Of a DNA stretch of 64,000 nucleotides, positions 24,160 through 32,504 are shown piece by piece (position 1 is the first letter of the stretch; each line of letters opens with the position of its first letter). The notes beneath the pieces were generated by a model, which did not search any database, was not told the DNA's origin, and saw only the letters and a list, made by a program, of their open reading frames with translations. Source of the stretch: Sporobacter sp942492735 (GTDB lineage Bacteria; Bacillota; Clostridia; Oscillospirales; Oscillospiraceae). The position numbers were made by a program, and so were the translations under genes. The stretch lies in assembly GCA_942492735.1 (NCBI GenBank), contig OW818648.1, positions 248,001 to 312,000 on the forward strand, in the 5' to 3' direction.

Positions 24160-24294
24160 TCTCACTCTATCCGTTTGTATGTTGTTATATTAATTGGTGG
24201 TATCATCGAAAAGCTTGGCGGCGGCGTTGGCATCATTTTCGGTATAATTATGGTAATAAATGGTGTTCTGACCAGCGTTCGAAAACGAAAATGA
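24160..24294 (+). pseudogene. Decayed copy of the small Gly-rich membrane protein gene at 39990
   Basis: The frame ending at TGA 24292-24294 reads GGIIEKLGGGVGIIFGIIMV followed by INGVLTSVRKRK. It matches GGIIEMLGGGVGILIGLVMI and the ILIGVLVGVRK end of the intact 39990-40214 product at protein and DNA level. The N-terminal half has no start codon and is lost. The two copies are about 15.9 kb apart in direct orientation. Confidence 0.65.
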
Positions 24295-24327
24295 TGGTAC
24301 TAAAGAACGTACAGCGAATAGCAAAGC

Positions 24328-24349
24328 AAAGTCCCCTTTCGGGGACTTT
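24328..24349 (-). terminator. Stem-loop downstream of the small-gene trio
   Basis: Arms AAAGTCCCC (24328-24336) and GGGGACTTT (24341-24349) with a TTTC loop. Read on the minus strand it is followed by GCTTTGCTATTC. It would end the transcript of the three minus-strand small genes at 24397-24795. Confidence 0.55.
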
Positions 24350-24396
24350 GTCATCAGTTTGACAGGCCTTAGCCTGCCTTAGGTAAATAAATATAC

Positions 24397-24495
24397 TCAG
24401 CCTTTTTTTGAGCTATCAGACTTCGACCTTTTTTGCTTCGGAGCTTGACCTGCAGATGATTGACTGCTACCTTTTGATGCATTCTTTTTACCCAA
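24397..24495 (-). CDS. Very small basic Ser/Lys-rich protein
   Basis: A 32-residue frame from TTG 24495, placed seven bases after GAGGTGATAAC, to TGA at 24397. The product GKKNASKGSSQSSAGQAPKQ and onward is made of Lys, Ser, Gln and Gly, is strongly positive and probably disordered. The same GAGGTGATAA site precedes the upstream small gene, which supports translation of both. Function is unknown; RNA- or DNA-binding is possible from charge alone. Confidence 0.45.
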   Translation of the reverse strand: MGKKNASKGSSQSSAGQAPKQKRSKSDSSKKG

Positions 24496-24526
24496 GTTAT
24501 CACCTCAAAGAGAAGTTGATAAATTA

Positions 24527-24643
24527 CTACTTCTCCAGTTTTTCTTCTGCTTTCTGTTCAGCCTGTGGTGCCTTACGACGTGCAGGAGGTGTTTTTCCTT
24601 CAGAACTTTTTCTTTGAGCGTTGCGTGTCTTTTCGTTCGACAT
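24527..24643 (-). CDS. Very small charged protein
   Basis: A 38-residue frame from ATG 24643 behind GAGGTGATAAAA to TAG at 24527. The sequence begins MSNEKTRNAQRKSSEGK and ends AEQKAEEKLEK, so it is a highly charged, helix-prone, probably disordered peptide. It lies between two other small genes on the same strand, 31 bases from the next. No homologue is recognised. Confidence 0.5.
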   Translation of the reverse strand: MSNEKTRNAQRKSSEGKTPPARRKAPQAEQKAEEKLEK

Positions 24644-24660
24644 TTTTATCACCTCAGAGA

Positions 24661-24795
24661 TTAGTTTGTACAGATTGGAATGGTTCTATAAACATAACCT
24701 ACGGTCCATTCAGCTCCACCTACAAGGTGACGTTTTTCGACGCGTTTAATTTCTGTTGCGAATTGTTGTGCGATTTCAAAAAAAGTATCGATCAT
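24661..24795 (-). CDS. Small hypothetical protein, first of a trio
   Basis: A 44-residue frame from ATG 24795 behind AAAAGG to TAA at 24661. It begins MIDTFFEIAQQFATEIKRVE, an amphipathic helix, and continues with a beta-like GGAEWTVGYVYRTIPICTN. It is 17 bases ahead of the next small gene. Its coding quality (no rare codons, sensible amphipathicity) suggests a real gene that is below usual length cut-offs. Confidence 0.45.
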   Translation of the reverse strand: MIDTFFEIAQQFATEIKRVEKRHLVGGAEWTVGYVYRTIPICTN

Positions 24796-24965
24796 CGGAA
24801 CCTTTTAGCCTGCGCAGCGCCTCCTCGTTTTTTTACCGATGGGCAAACGGTTCTGATACTATACTGCAAGCACAATTGGAATGGCTTAATTTGAGCCTGC
24901 CGGAGCGTTACCATAAGGCGTTGCTCGTGGTATGATCAAGGAAAAATGAGGAAAGGCGGAACGTC

Positions 24966-25050
24966 ATGATCTAGCACGAGTATGTCGCGAAAGCCGGGAA
25001 ACTTCCCGAATCCTATGTAATAAAAAATTTGCAAGAAGTAAGTAGATTAT
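24966..25050 (+). pseudogene. Decayed N-terminus of a second flavoprotein copy
   Basis: Twelve bases after an AGGAAAGGCGG site, ATG 24966 opens a frame reading M-I-stop-HEYVAKAGKLPE. It aligns with MATWHEYLINEGRPPA of the intact flavoprotein that starts 105 bases downstream; the TAG at 24972-24974 falls exactly where Trp is expected. The frame ends at a TGA near 25060. It looks like the remains of a tandem copy or an older 5' end. Confidence 0.4.
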
Positions 25051-25070
25051 TTTTTTGAGGAGGTCGAACA

Positions 25071-27023
25071 ATGGCGACATGGCATGAGTATCTTATCAAT
25101 GAGGGTCGTCCCCCAGCATGGCCTTATCCGATTCGTTTCGGACAGGAGCAGGAGATAGATACCGACGTTCTGGTAATTGGCGGAGGTATCGCGGGCTGTT
25201 GGGCTGCTATCAGCGCCGCGCGGCAGGGTGTGCGGGTCGCGCTGCTTGAAAAGGGCGACGTCTCGCGCAGCGGCTCAGGCGGACCCGGCTGCGATCACTG
25301 GTGCAACGCGCCGGCCAATCCCCTCTCGCGGGTGGATCCGGATGAGTGGGCGGTTCATATGGCTGACCATCCGTACTGCAACGGTATAGGACTTCAGATC
25401 CAGTGCAGAGAGGATTTTGACACGCTCCTTGAAATGGAGCAGATGGGCGGAAAGATCCGGGACACCGAAGACGAGTACGTCGGCGCAGAAGGCCGCGACG
25501 ACAAAACAAAGTTCATGATTTCACCGCGCTATGGAACCATTCACAGCTATCTGCCTGATCCCCACATGGGAGAACCGGGCTTCAATCCGCCGGAAAAGCG
25601 CAACAATGTCGTCATCCGCGTCTGGGGCAGCACGTTTAAGCCCATTCTCAAAAAGGAATGCAAACGGCTCGGCGTGCAGGTATTCGACCGCGTTATGGGA
25701 ACCAGCCTGCTGAACGAAAACGGCGTGCAGGGCGCGCGCGTGGTAGGGGCCACCGGCCTGAACAGCCGTACCGGCGAATTTCTGATTTTCCGCGCGAAGT
25801 CCGTTATTCTCGCGGCCTCGGGCGCAGGTTCCATGTGGCTAATGAGCATGGAACACGGCGGCTACTCCAACATGCATTCGCGCAACGACAGCGGCGACGG
25901 CACGGTTATGGCGTGGAAAGCCGGCGCCACTCTTACCATGATGGAAAGAAGCGGGGGCATAGGCATCGCTACCGGCTTGAAGCATAAATGGTACACCGGC
26001 GCGGGAGACGCAAGCTACGAAAACGTCCCGCTCGTTGACGCGAAGGGGCGCAGGCTTCCCTATCCGATACAAGGCTGGGAGGATGCCGGCGCAATGGTTC
26101 CGGCTCCAGGAACCGAGGAAAAGATCCGTGAAGCGGTTTTACGCGGGGAATATGAGCTGCCGTTTTACGGCGACTTCCCGGCAATGTCGGAGGTCGAGCG
26201 GCGCACTACCTGGAATTTGATGCTGGGCGAGGAATCCACCACCAAAGTGCTCGTCAACACCATGAAAGAAGGCGGCTTTGACCTCGGCCGCGATCAGCTG
26301 TTGTCCTACAAATTCATCGAAGGTCAAAGCCTGCCGCAGTGGCGCGACGCTGGGTACGGCGGCGGTTTGTTGGTAGACTGGAATTTGAAAACGACGGTTG
26401 ACGGGCTGTACGCCGCCGGAACGCAGATGTTCTCGCCGGAAGATCACAGCTACTGCGCTGCCACGGGACGTTATGCCGGACGCAAGGCGGCAGCTTACGT
26501 CAAGGACGTCGGCGGCGACCTCCAGGTAAGCCGTGACCAGATCGAACAGGAAAAGAACCGTATCTTAGCGCCGACAAAGCGCACCAGCGGCATCGAATGG
26601 AAAGAGCTGCACAATGGCCTCACCCGCGCCATGCAGTATTTCGTAAGCGAGTTCAAAACCGAGCAGTTACTTAAAATGGGACTCGAAGAGATTGAAAGAA
26701 TAGACGCGGAAGCGGTTCCGCAGCTGTTTGCCCTTGACCCGCACAAGCTGATGCGGTCGATTGAGGATCTCAGCATGATTGAATACGCGAAAATCTTCAT
26801 TCAAGCGGCGCTTGCGCGCAAAGCCAGCAGTATGCCGCTGGGTCACAAGCGCATTGATTATCCGGAGATGGACCCCGCTGAATGGGATAAGTACCTGACT
26901 CTCAAGCTGGAGAATGACCAGATACAGCTCTGCGAGCTTCCGCAGCGCTTCTGGGGAGACATGAAGCAGGAGTACGAGGCACATAACAAGGATTACACCG
27001 GCGTATACACGCCAAATAAATGA
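25071..27023 (+). CDS. FAD-dependent oxidoreductase, fumarate reductase / AprA-type flavoprotein
   Basis: 650 residues from ATG 25071 behind GAGGAGG. The FAD-binding Rossmann motif DVLVIGGGIAGCWAA is near residues 32-46, followed by LLEKGDVSRSGSGGPGCDHW, which places the flavin. A second FAD contact, GLYAAGTQMFSPEDHSYCAA with GRYAGRKAA, is near 445-475. The C-terminal helical domain is long, as in the adenylylsulfate reductase alpha/succinate dehydrogenase superfamily. There is no signal peptide and no covalent-heme or membrane partner; the next gene encodes a dicluster ferredoxin as in AprAB. It probably reduces or oxidises an organic substrate in the cytoplasm; the substrate is not evident. 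Confidence 0.85.
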   Translation: MATWHEYLINEGRPPAWPYPIRFGQEQEIDTDVLVIGGGIAGCWAAISAARQGVRVALLEKGDVSRSGSGGPGCDHWCNAPANPLSRVDPDEWAVHMADHPYCNGIGLQIQCREDFDTLLEMEQMGGKIRDTEDEYVGAEGRDDKTKFMISPRYGTIHSYLPDPHMGEPGFNPPEKRNNVVIRVWGSTFKPILKKECKRLGVQVFDRVMGTSLLNENGVQGARVVGATGLNSRTGEFLIFRAKSVILAASGAGSMWLMSMEHGGYSNMHSRNDSGDGTVMAWKAGATLTMMERSGGIGIATGLKHKWYTGAGDASYENVPLVDAKGRRLPYPIQGWEDAGAMVPAPGTEEKIREAVLRGEYELPFYGDFPAMSEVERRTTWNLMLGEESTTKVLVNTMKEGGFDLGRDQLLSYKFIEGQSLPQWRDAGYGGGLLVDWNLKTTVDGLYAAGTQMFSPEDHSYCAATGRYAGRKAAAYVKDVGGDLQVSRDQIEQEKNRILAPTKRTSGIEWKELHNGLTRAMQYFVSEFKTEQLLKMGLEEIERIDAEAVPQLFALDPHKLMRSIEDLSMIEYAKIFIQAALARKASSMPLGHKRIDYPEMDPAEWDKYLTLKLENDQIQLCELPQRFWGDMKQEYEAHNKDYTGVYTPNK

Positions 27024-27042
27024 ATATGTGAATGGAGGAGAA

Positions 27043-27342
27043 ATGGTGTCTGAGCAGAATGTATTTGCGCTTCCCAATATTCAAACCCCCAGTATGCCGG
27101 TGACATTTGAGGCGACTGTCTGCAAGGGGTGTAATAAGTGTGTGGAGACGTGTCCGATCGATGTTTTTATTCCAAATCCGAAGAAAGGAGCGCCGCCCAT
27201 CATCCTGCACGCGGAAGAATGCTGGTACTGCGGCTGCTGCGCCACTGACTGTCCTAATCCCGGAGCGATTAAGTTCAACTGGCCCCTGCCGTTGAAGCCC
27301 CGATGGAAGAACAAGGAAACCGGAGTGGTAGGTCAATTGTAA
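27043..27342 (+). CDS. Dicluster [4Fe-4S] ferredoxin subunit
   Basis: 99 residues from ATG 27043; GTG 27046 has slightly better spacing from GGAGG and is an alternative. CKGCNKCVETCP near residue 27 and CWYCGCCATDCPNPGAIKF near 65 supply eight cysteines for two [4Fe-4S] clusters. The compact layout resembles AprB-like subunits. It starts 19 bases after the flavoprotein stop and ends before a terminator, so the two form one unit for electron transfer. Confidence 0.9.
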   Translation: MVSEQNVFALPNIQTPSMPVTFEATVCKGCNKCVETCPIDVFIPNPKKGAPPIILHAEECWYCGCCATDCPNPGAIKFNWPLPLKPRWKNKETGVVGQL

Positions 27343-27415
27343 TTTTAGGTGCTGGAGGACATTTTGTCACCGGCAAGCACTTTACGAACAAGGAATGTAG
27401 GGTAAGAAACGCTTA

Positions 27416-27460
27416 ACAGCCGATTGAGGACTAATAATCCTTGATCGGCTGTTTTTTGTT
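27416..27460 (+). terminator. Terminator of the flavoprotein-ferredoxin unit
   Basis: Arms ACAGCCGAT (27416-27424) and ATCGGCTGT (27444-27452) with a 19-base loop that has partial pairing, followed by TTTTTTGTTTTG. Confidence 0.85.
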
Positions 27461-27520
27461 TTGCTACCCACTCATCCTACAGGAGAGCCTAATGTAATGT
27501 GTCGCAAATAGGAATATGTA

Positions 27521-27796
27521 CTATGTCTCGCGAGTCTTTGCAATATAGTATTCCTCCAGCTCCCCCAACATGTCTCTTTGACAAGTCGGGAACTGTTTCA
27601 AACACATATGAAATACAACACATTTCCGGCAATCGCCGAAGTATGGGCATCCAGTATTCCAACAATCGCATTTGAGATTATCCGCATCGGCAGCGTATGT
27701 AAATGCCGCAGCCATCTCCTCACGTGTAACTTTAGGAGGATTATCGCGCCATTTGTATTTGTTTTTTTGTTCAAGTATGTTTTTTTGTTCTGACAT
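27521..27796 (-). CDS. Cysteine-rich small protein
   Basis: 91 residues from ATG 27796 behind AAAGG; an upstream ATG at 27817 precedes that site. The N-terminus is charged (EQKNKYKWRDNPPKVTREEM) and the C-terminal half has eight Cys: CDCWNTGCPYFGDCRKCVVF, HMC and FPTCQRDML. The pattern suggests a metal or [Fe-S] site. From memory similar CxxC-rich proteins with a GDCRKC and FPTCQR core occur in Clostridia without known role. It is convergent with the ferredoxin gene. Confidence 0.65.
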   Translation of the reverse strand: MSEQKNILEQKNKYKWRDNPPKVTREEMAAAFTYAADADNLKCDCWNTGCPYFGDCRKCVVFHMCLKQFPTCQRDMLGELEEYYIAKTRET

Positions 27797-27959
27797 TTCA
27801 ATGCAACCTTTCTTCATTTACAGGGGGCTCGACCAGAACAGCATAGTCACTATCCCCTTGTAAATACTATTATTTGTAAATATTATAATCATATAATTCA
27901 TTCATTTACAACCCAAAATTCAGGAACACCAGTCTTTTATCATTAATATGGCTAGTTGA

Positions 27960-28121
27960 TTGGCCTCTTTGCGCGAAATACAAAGGCTGCATGAATATAT
28001 GACAATGAACACCGGGCTACAACCGTTAATCTGTGACTGGTCGGCACAAATCGTGGCGGTGTTCGGGCTGGCTCCGGGCAGAAAAATCCGTCTGCTGAAG
28101 AATGTAGCCGACAGCAAATAA
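27960..28121 (+). pseudogene. Coding remnant, unknown family
   Basis: A frame after a TGA at 27957-27959 runs to TAA at 28119-28121 and reads ASLREIQRLHEYMTMNTGLQ, then AQIVAVFGLAPGRKIRLLKN. Composition is protein-like, but there is no ribosome binding site for any start. It is probably the tail of a lost gene. The interval 27797-28329 holds otherwise only the promoter of the next operon. Confidence 0.3.
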
Positions 28122-28203
28122 TGATGTATGATTGCACCGAAACCACGCTCCGTGAGCGTTGCTCACTTCAGTCTTGTCCGCACGGTGGTCGAAAGATTAC
28201 TCC

Positions 28204-28231
28204 TTGATAAATACTGGAAAATAACTATAAT
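28204..28231 (+). promoter_or_regulatory. Promoter of the activase-glycyl radical enzyme operon
   Basis: TTGATA (28204-28209) and TATAAT (28226-28231) are 16 bases apart, about 100 bases before the activase start. An imperfect palindrome CTTATATAGTATAAATTATAAG follows at about 28232-28253 and could be an operator. Confidence 0.6.
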
Positions 28232-28329
28232 ACTTATATAGTATAAATTATAAGGGCAACTACTGTTGCTTACATCGTCGCGGCAGTTTATCCAAGACGG
28301 CGATAATTTTGTTAAGGGTAGGTTCGGCA

Positions 28330-29289
28330 GTGGAATATAAGAATATATCAGGACATATATACGACATCCAAGGCTATGCTGTACACGATGGGCCGGGTAT
28401 CCGGACAACAGTCTTTACCAAAGGCTGCCCTTTACGCTGTCTATGGTGTCATAGCCCGGAATCGCAGCGACATGAGTTTGAACTCGGTTATCTGCCGGTA
28501 AAGTGCTTAGGTTTGGACCTGTGCCAAAACGCGTGCGTGGATGCCTGCCCTGAGGGCGCACTATCAAGAGATGAATCCGTACAGGCAGCGGGCGGGTCGG
28601 GAATTATACAAAAAGCGAAAATCGACCGCGCAAAATGCTCAAGCTGCCTAAAGTGTACCGGAGCATGTATAACCAAGGCACTCTATTCAGCGGGCTGGAA
28701 TACCACTGTTGACGAAGTATACGACCGTGTTATTAAGGACCGCCCATTCTTTCAAAACGGCGGCGGGATAACCATTTCCGGCGGAGAGGCGATGGCTCAG
28801 TTTGAGTTCACATACAATCTGGCCAAAAGGCTCAAAGACAGCGGAATACATATATGTCTCGATACGACAGGCTTTGCCCCCACGAAACAGTTTGAGGAGA
28901 TTCTGCCTTTTATCGATCTTTTTTTATACGACATCAAGCATATGGACACCGCTATGCACAATAAGCTCACCGGCGTTCCAAACGAGCTGATCCTGAGCAA
29001 CGCGCGCTTTTTGTCTGAACACGGAGGGGCGTTGCAAATCCGTGTACCTGTCATACCGAAACTGACCGATAAAGAGGATAATTTGCGAGCGACTGCAGCA
29101 TTTTGCGTATCGCTCGGCGAGGCGGTGAAGCTGGTGCAGCTTCTGCCATATCACAAGACGGGGCGTATGAAGTATGACCGTTTGGGATGGCGTTATAAGC
29201 TGACCAATGTTGAACCTCCGGAAGAAGCGTTTATGCTTCAAGCTCTCGAAATGTTTCGGAGCTTTGGGCTAAACTGCCAGCTGCATTAG
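28330..29289 (+). CDS. Glycyl radical enzyme activating protein (radical SAM)
   Basis: 319 residues from GTG 28330, seven bases after AAGGGTAGG; an upstream TTG at 28309 lies before that site. GYAVHDGPGIRTTVFTKGCP near 15-34 and the CPLRCLWC cluster motif (CxxxCxxC) mark the radical SAM domain. Two ferredoxin-type clusters are inserted next (CLGLDLCQNACVDACP and CSSCLKCTGAC), as in activases of dehydratase-type glycyl radical enzymes. GGITISGGEAMAQFEF near 150 is the SAM-binding GGE motif. It abstracts a hydrogen from Gly796 of the enzyme encoded 40 bases downstream. Both act without oxygen. Confidence 0.93.
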   Translation: MEYKNISGHIYDIQGYAVHDGPGIRTTVFTKGCPLRCLWCHSPESQRHEFELGYLPVKCLGLDLCQNACVDACPEGALSRDESVQAAGGSGIIQKAKIDRAKCSSCLKCTGACITKALYSAGWNTTVDEVYDRVIKDRPFFQNGGGITISGGEAMAQFEFTYNLAKRLKDSGIHICLDTTGFAPTKQFEEILPFIDLFLYDIKHMDTAMHNKLTGVPNELILSNARFLSEHGGALQIRVPVIPKLTDKEDNLRATAAFCVSLGEAVKLVQLLPYHKTGRMKYDRLGWRYKLTNVEPPEEAFMLQALEMFRSFGLNCQLH

Positions 29290-29329
29290 TAATATAACGC
29301 GCCTAAAAAGCGCGAGGAGGAGCATATTT

Positions 29330-31792
29330 ATGGCAAACTTCGACTATCCCCTCACAGAGCGTATTCAAGGGCTCAAGGCGAAACGAGCGCGCATCAACAA
29401 AGACCTGCACTTAAACTTCGAGCGCAACCACATTCTCACGGATTACTTCAAGACCCACCTGAAACAGTATCCGGTACTGAAAAAGGCCGGGTTCCTCTAC
29501 CAGTGGTGCGCGACGCGGGAAATCAACATCGATGACGACGATATTTTTCTCGGCGACGCCGGTCCCCATTGCCGCACGGTGCACTTTGACATCGAGCAGA
29601 CCAGTCAAGCCTGGATTCGCGGCTGCTTCGGCGATACCGACGAACGCTTCCGCGCCGCGTGGCAGGTACCAGGCAGCGTCTGGGTTAGCGACGAGGACCG
29701 AAAATGGGTGCTCGAAGCGGCTGATTTCTGGGAAAACAATGACATTTCCGCCACGTCACGCGGTTTTATGTCAGAAGAGGATCTCGCCAATGCCAGCCCG
29801 TTCCTCAAATTTATGAGCGGTACCTACCCCGGACATTTCAACCCGAACTATGAGCGTGCCGTCACCGTTGGATTCGGCGCGGTTCGTCAAACCGCACAGG
29901 AAAAGCTGGAGGAAATCGTCAAGCACACCACCGCCGACAACGTCCGCAGCGAGCTGTTTTACCGTGGCCTGATCAAGGTCTGCGACGGCATGATCCTGAT
30001 GAGTAAGCGTTACGCTGAGGGGTGCCGCATGAAAGCAGTTACGGCAGCGACGCCCGAACGCCGCGCCGAGCTCCTTAAAATGGCCGACTCCTGCGAATGG
30101 ATTATAGAACATCCCGCCAGAAACCTGTGGGAAGGATTCCAAACCATATTCTTCTATTGGTACCTTATCATAGCGGACGGAACACACTGGGCGGATTCTC
30201 CGGGGCTGATCGACAGCTTTCTCGGGCCGCTTCTGGAAAACGACATAAAGACAGGTAGCCTGACCCATGAACAGGCGCAGGAGCTGTGTGACGCGTTCCT
30301 TCTGCACGCCGGAGATCTGATAATTATGTTCCCCAAGCCGAATAATGACCAGCTTATTGAGGCGCACAAGAACGGAAAGACGATGTTCGACCTTCAGGGC
30401 GGCATGCAGAACATCGCGGCAGGCAGCCTTATCACTATTGGCGGTCAAAAGGCGGATGGGACAGGCGACTACAATCTTGTCACCGAGATGATGCTGCTGG
30501 CCTACTACAGGCTGCGTGTTGCCGAGCCAAGTCTCGCGCTGCGGATCAATAAACATACGCCAGACCGCATCTGGGAGATCGGCATCGCCTGCTCTAAGCG
30601 TTCGGGCGGATTCCCGCAATTCAACAACGACGACGTGATTATCCAGACGATGCTGGATAAGGGCGTACCCCTGGAGGACGCCCGGCGATATGCCGTTTTC
30701 GGCTGTGTTGAGCCGGCAATCAGTGGCAAGGAGTGGTCGATGGCGGCCAACGGCGGCGGATTTTTCGGTGGCACCAGCCTCGTCAATGTACTTCAGTACG
30801 TCATACACGGCAACGTCAACCCGATGATGGGCTCCAAGGGATCGTTCCCCTGCAAGAAGCTGTATGAGTATGAGTCCTTTGAGGAGCTAAAAGCGGAGAT
30901 GGAGCATCAGATCAAGACCTACATTGAACAGGGCGCCAGAGCCTACCACCGCGCCGCCTTCACCTTTAACGCAGAGTGGCCGTGCCTTTCTGCTTCTGCG
31001 ATGACCGAGGGCTGCCTGGAGTCCGGCAAGGACGTCACCTGGGGTGGCGCCAAGTACAACGGCATGGGCTCCATGTTCAGCGCTACAGCGACGGTGGGCG
31101 ACAGCCTGATGACCATCAAGAAGCTCTGTTTTGACGATAAAACCATATCGACACGGGAGCTTTATGACGCATTGCAGGCCAACTGGCAGGGCCATGAGCT
31201 GCTCCGCCAGCGCATTCTTAACGAAGTACCCTTCTATGGCAACGATAACGACGAACCCGACTCGATTGTAAAGTGGTTTACAAATTACTGGGCAGACCAA
31301 TTCAATTCTCAGCCAGGCGTTAACAACGGTACGAACAACATCGGCGTACTCGACCTGTACTGGGTCGGCGCGGGTAAAATGACGTTTGCCACACCCGACG
31401 GCAGAAGAACAGGCGACGCTCTCTCGCCTCCGGGCGACCCGTATCCGAATGCAGTCAAGAACGGTCCTTTGGCGTACGTTAAGAGCGTGGCGAAAATACC
31501 GTGGGATAAGATGCGCTGCGGCGGTGCGATTAACTTGAGGCTTGACGCGAATTCTGTACGCAGCGAGGACTCCACTTCTAAGGTGCGAGAGCTCATCCGG
31601 TCGTACTTTTCGATGGGCGGAATCCAGTTCCACTTCACGGTGGCGGACACCGCTATTATGCGTGCGGCGCAGAAGAACCCGCAAGATTATCAAGACCTCA
31701 TCGTGCGTATCGCGGGCTTCTCCGCCTACTTCACCCACCTGCCGTTTGACGACCAGGAGAACTATATTGCCAGATACGAGATTGGCGTGTGA
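29330..31792 (+). CDS. Glycyl radical enzyme (PFL/dehydratase-lyase superfamily), substrate unassigned
   Basis: 820 residues from ATG 29330 behind GAGGAGGAG. The catalytic thiyl Cys459 is in VFGCVEPAISG, with the CxE arrangement of glycyl radical lyases and dehydratases rather than the CC of pyruvate formate-lyase. The radical loop VRIAGFSAYF places the glycyl radical at Gly796, 24 residues from the end. The region before it has PDGRRTGDALSPPGDPYPNA, where many relatives have a longer GRRAGEPLADG.SP stretch. I cannot assign it to choline, glycerol, propanediol, hydroxyphenylacetate, hydroxyproline or isethionate enzymes from these motifs. No microcompartment genes are nearby. Confidence 0.92.
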   Translation: MANFDYPLTERIQGLKAKRARINKDLHLNFERNHILTDYFKTHLKQYPVLKKAGFLYQWCATREINIDDDDIFLGDAGPHCRTVHFDIEQTSQAWIRGCFGDTDERFRAAWQVPGSVWVSDEDRKWVLEAADFWENNDISATSRGFMSEEDLANASPFLKFMSGTYPGHFNPNYERAVTVGFGAVRQTAQEKLEEIVKHTTADNVRSELFYRGLIKVCDGMILMSKRYAEGCRMKAVTAATPERRAELLKMADSCEWIIEHPARNLWEGFQTIFFYWYLIIADGTHWADSPGLIDSFLGPLLENDIKTGSLTHEQAQELCDAFLLHAGDLIIMFPKPNNDQLIEAHKNGKTMFDLQGGMQNIAAGSLITIGGQKADGTGDYNLVTEMMLLAYYRLRVAEPSLALRINKHTPDRIWEIGIACSKRSGGFPQFNNDDVIIQTMLDKGVPLEDARRYAVFGCVEPAISGKEWSMAANGGGFFGGTSLVNVLQYVIHGNVNPMMGSKGSFPCKKLYEYESFEELKAEMEHQIKTYIEQGARAYHRAAFTFNAEWPCLSASAMTEGCLESGKDVTWGGAKYNGMGSMFSATATVGDSLMTIKKLCFDDKTISTRELYDALQANWQGHELLRQRILNEVPFYGNDNDEPDSIVKWFTNYWADQFNSQPGVNNGTNNIGVLDLYWVGAGKMTFATPDGRRTGDALSPPGDPYPNAVKNGPLAYVKSVAKIPWDKMRCGGAINLRLDANSVRSEDSTSKVRELIRSYFSMGGIQFHFTVADTAIMRAAQKNPQDYQDLIVRIAGFSAYFTHLPFDDQENYIARYEIGV

Positions 31793-31860
31793 CAAATAAG
31801 TAGGGTCTTGGCAACTATTACCTCACCGCGTTATCCTCGGGATTGAGTAAGCAAATCATA

Positions 31861-31920
31861 AAGCCGCCGTCTGCTGTAGGGTTCAAGCTCCCTGCACCAG
31901 ACGGCGGCTTTCTTGTTTTA
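31861..31920 (+). terminator. Terminator of the glycyl radical operon
   Basis: Thirteen-base arms AAGCCGCCGTCTG (31861-31873) and CAGACGGCGGCTT (31898-31910) followed by TCTTGTTTTA. Confidence 0.9.
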
Positions 31921-32012
31921 TAAAGGCCAGATTCTACGTGACCCTGGCGAAAAAAACGTCCCTGGTCAAAACCCGGGACGTCTGCAATTTGTCACACAAG
32001 ATATTAGACGGG

Positions 32013-32234
32013 TCAGCCGCGTTCGAACCCTTCCGGTTTGTATTTCAGCATCGCGCTAAAAACGTCGGCGTCACGGGTGGCGATTTCGAGATCAGGACGT
32101 CCGGAGGCTATGAATTGGGCCAGAAAGCCTTCCGGGCTATTGCCATCGCCCTGCGATGGAGAAAGACGGTAACCGGCAACGGATAGCATGTCGGTGAATG
32201 TATACCATTGGTCAAGCGTATCAATTTGCTTCAT
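32013..32234 (-). CDS. Small hypothetical protein
   Basis: 73 residues from ATG 32234 behind GAGG to TGA at 32013. Begins MKQIDTLDQWYTFTDMLSVA and has SPEGFLAQFIASGRPDLEIA, amphipathic and soluble. No family is recognised. It faces the glycyl radical operon with only its terminator between, and no partner gene is next to it. The interval 32235-32504 behind it is empty apart from a few weak promoter-like runs. Confidence 0.5.
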   Translation of the reverse strand: MKQIDTLDQWYTFTDMLSVAGYRLSPSQGDGNSPEGFLAQFIASGRPDLEIATRDADVFSAMLKYKPEGFERG

Positions 32235-32504
32235 AGCTACCTCGAAAGTTTAGATTTATTTCGCCAATACGGCCTAAACAAGAATGAGGAGAGAGCCAAA
32301 ACACCCAGATATTACTTCGACTCCGTGTCGCTAGCAGCGGAGAAGGATCCGAATTAGGGGATGGCCGAAACCTTTTGTTAATTATAATTGAAAAGTCTTA
32401 TATTTGCAAGGAAAACATAACGGCGTTATTCGTTGGGTTGAGTTCAACTGAGGGCGAGAAAAATGACCCGCACCGGAAAACATATCGTCCTCGCTCGGCG
32501 CCTG

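Noticed and set aside
24565..24894. Plus-strand frame of 109 codons
   Set aside because: It is antisense to the small minus-strand genes, which have better binding sites and composition.
24966..24980. In-frame TAG in a WHEY-like start as a pyrrolysine codon
   Set aside because: The frame soon ends at another stop, there is an intact copy downstream, and no pyrrolysine genes or methylamine genes are in the window.
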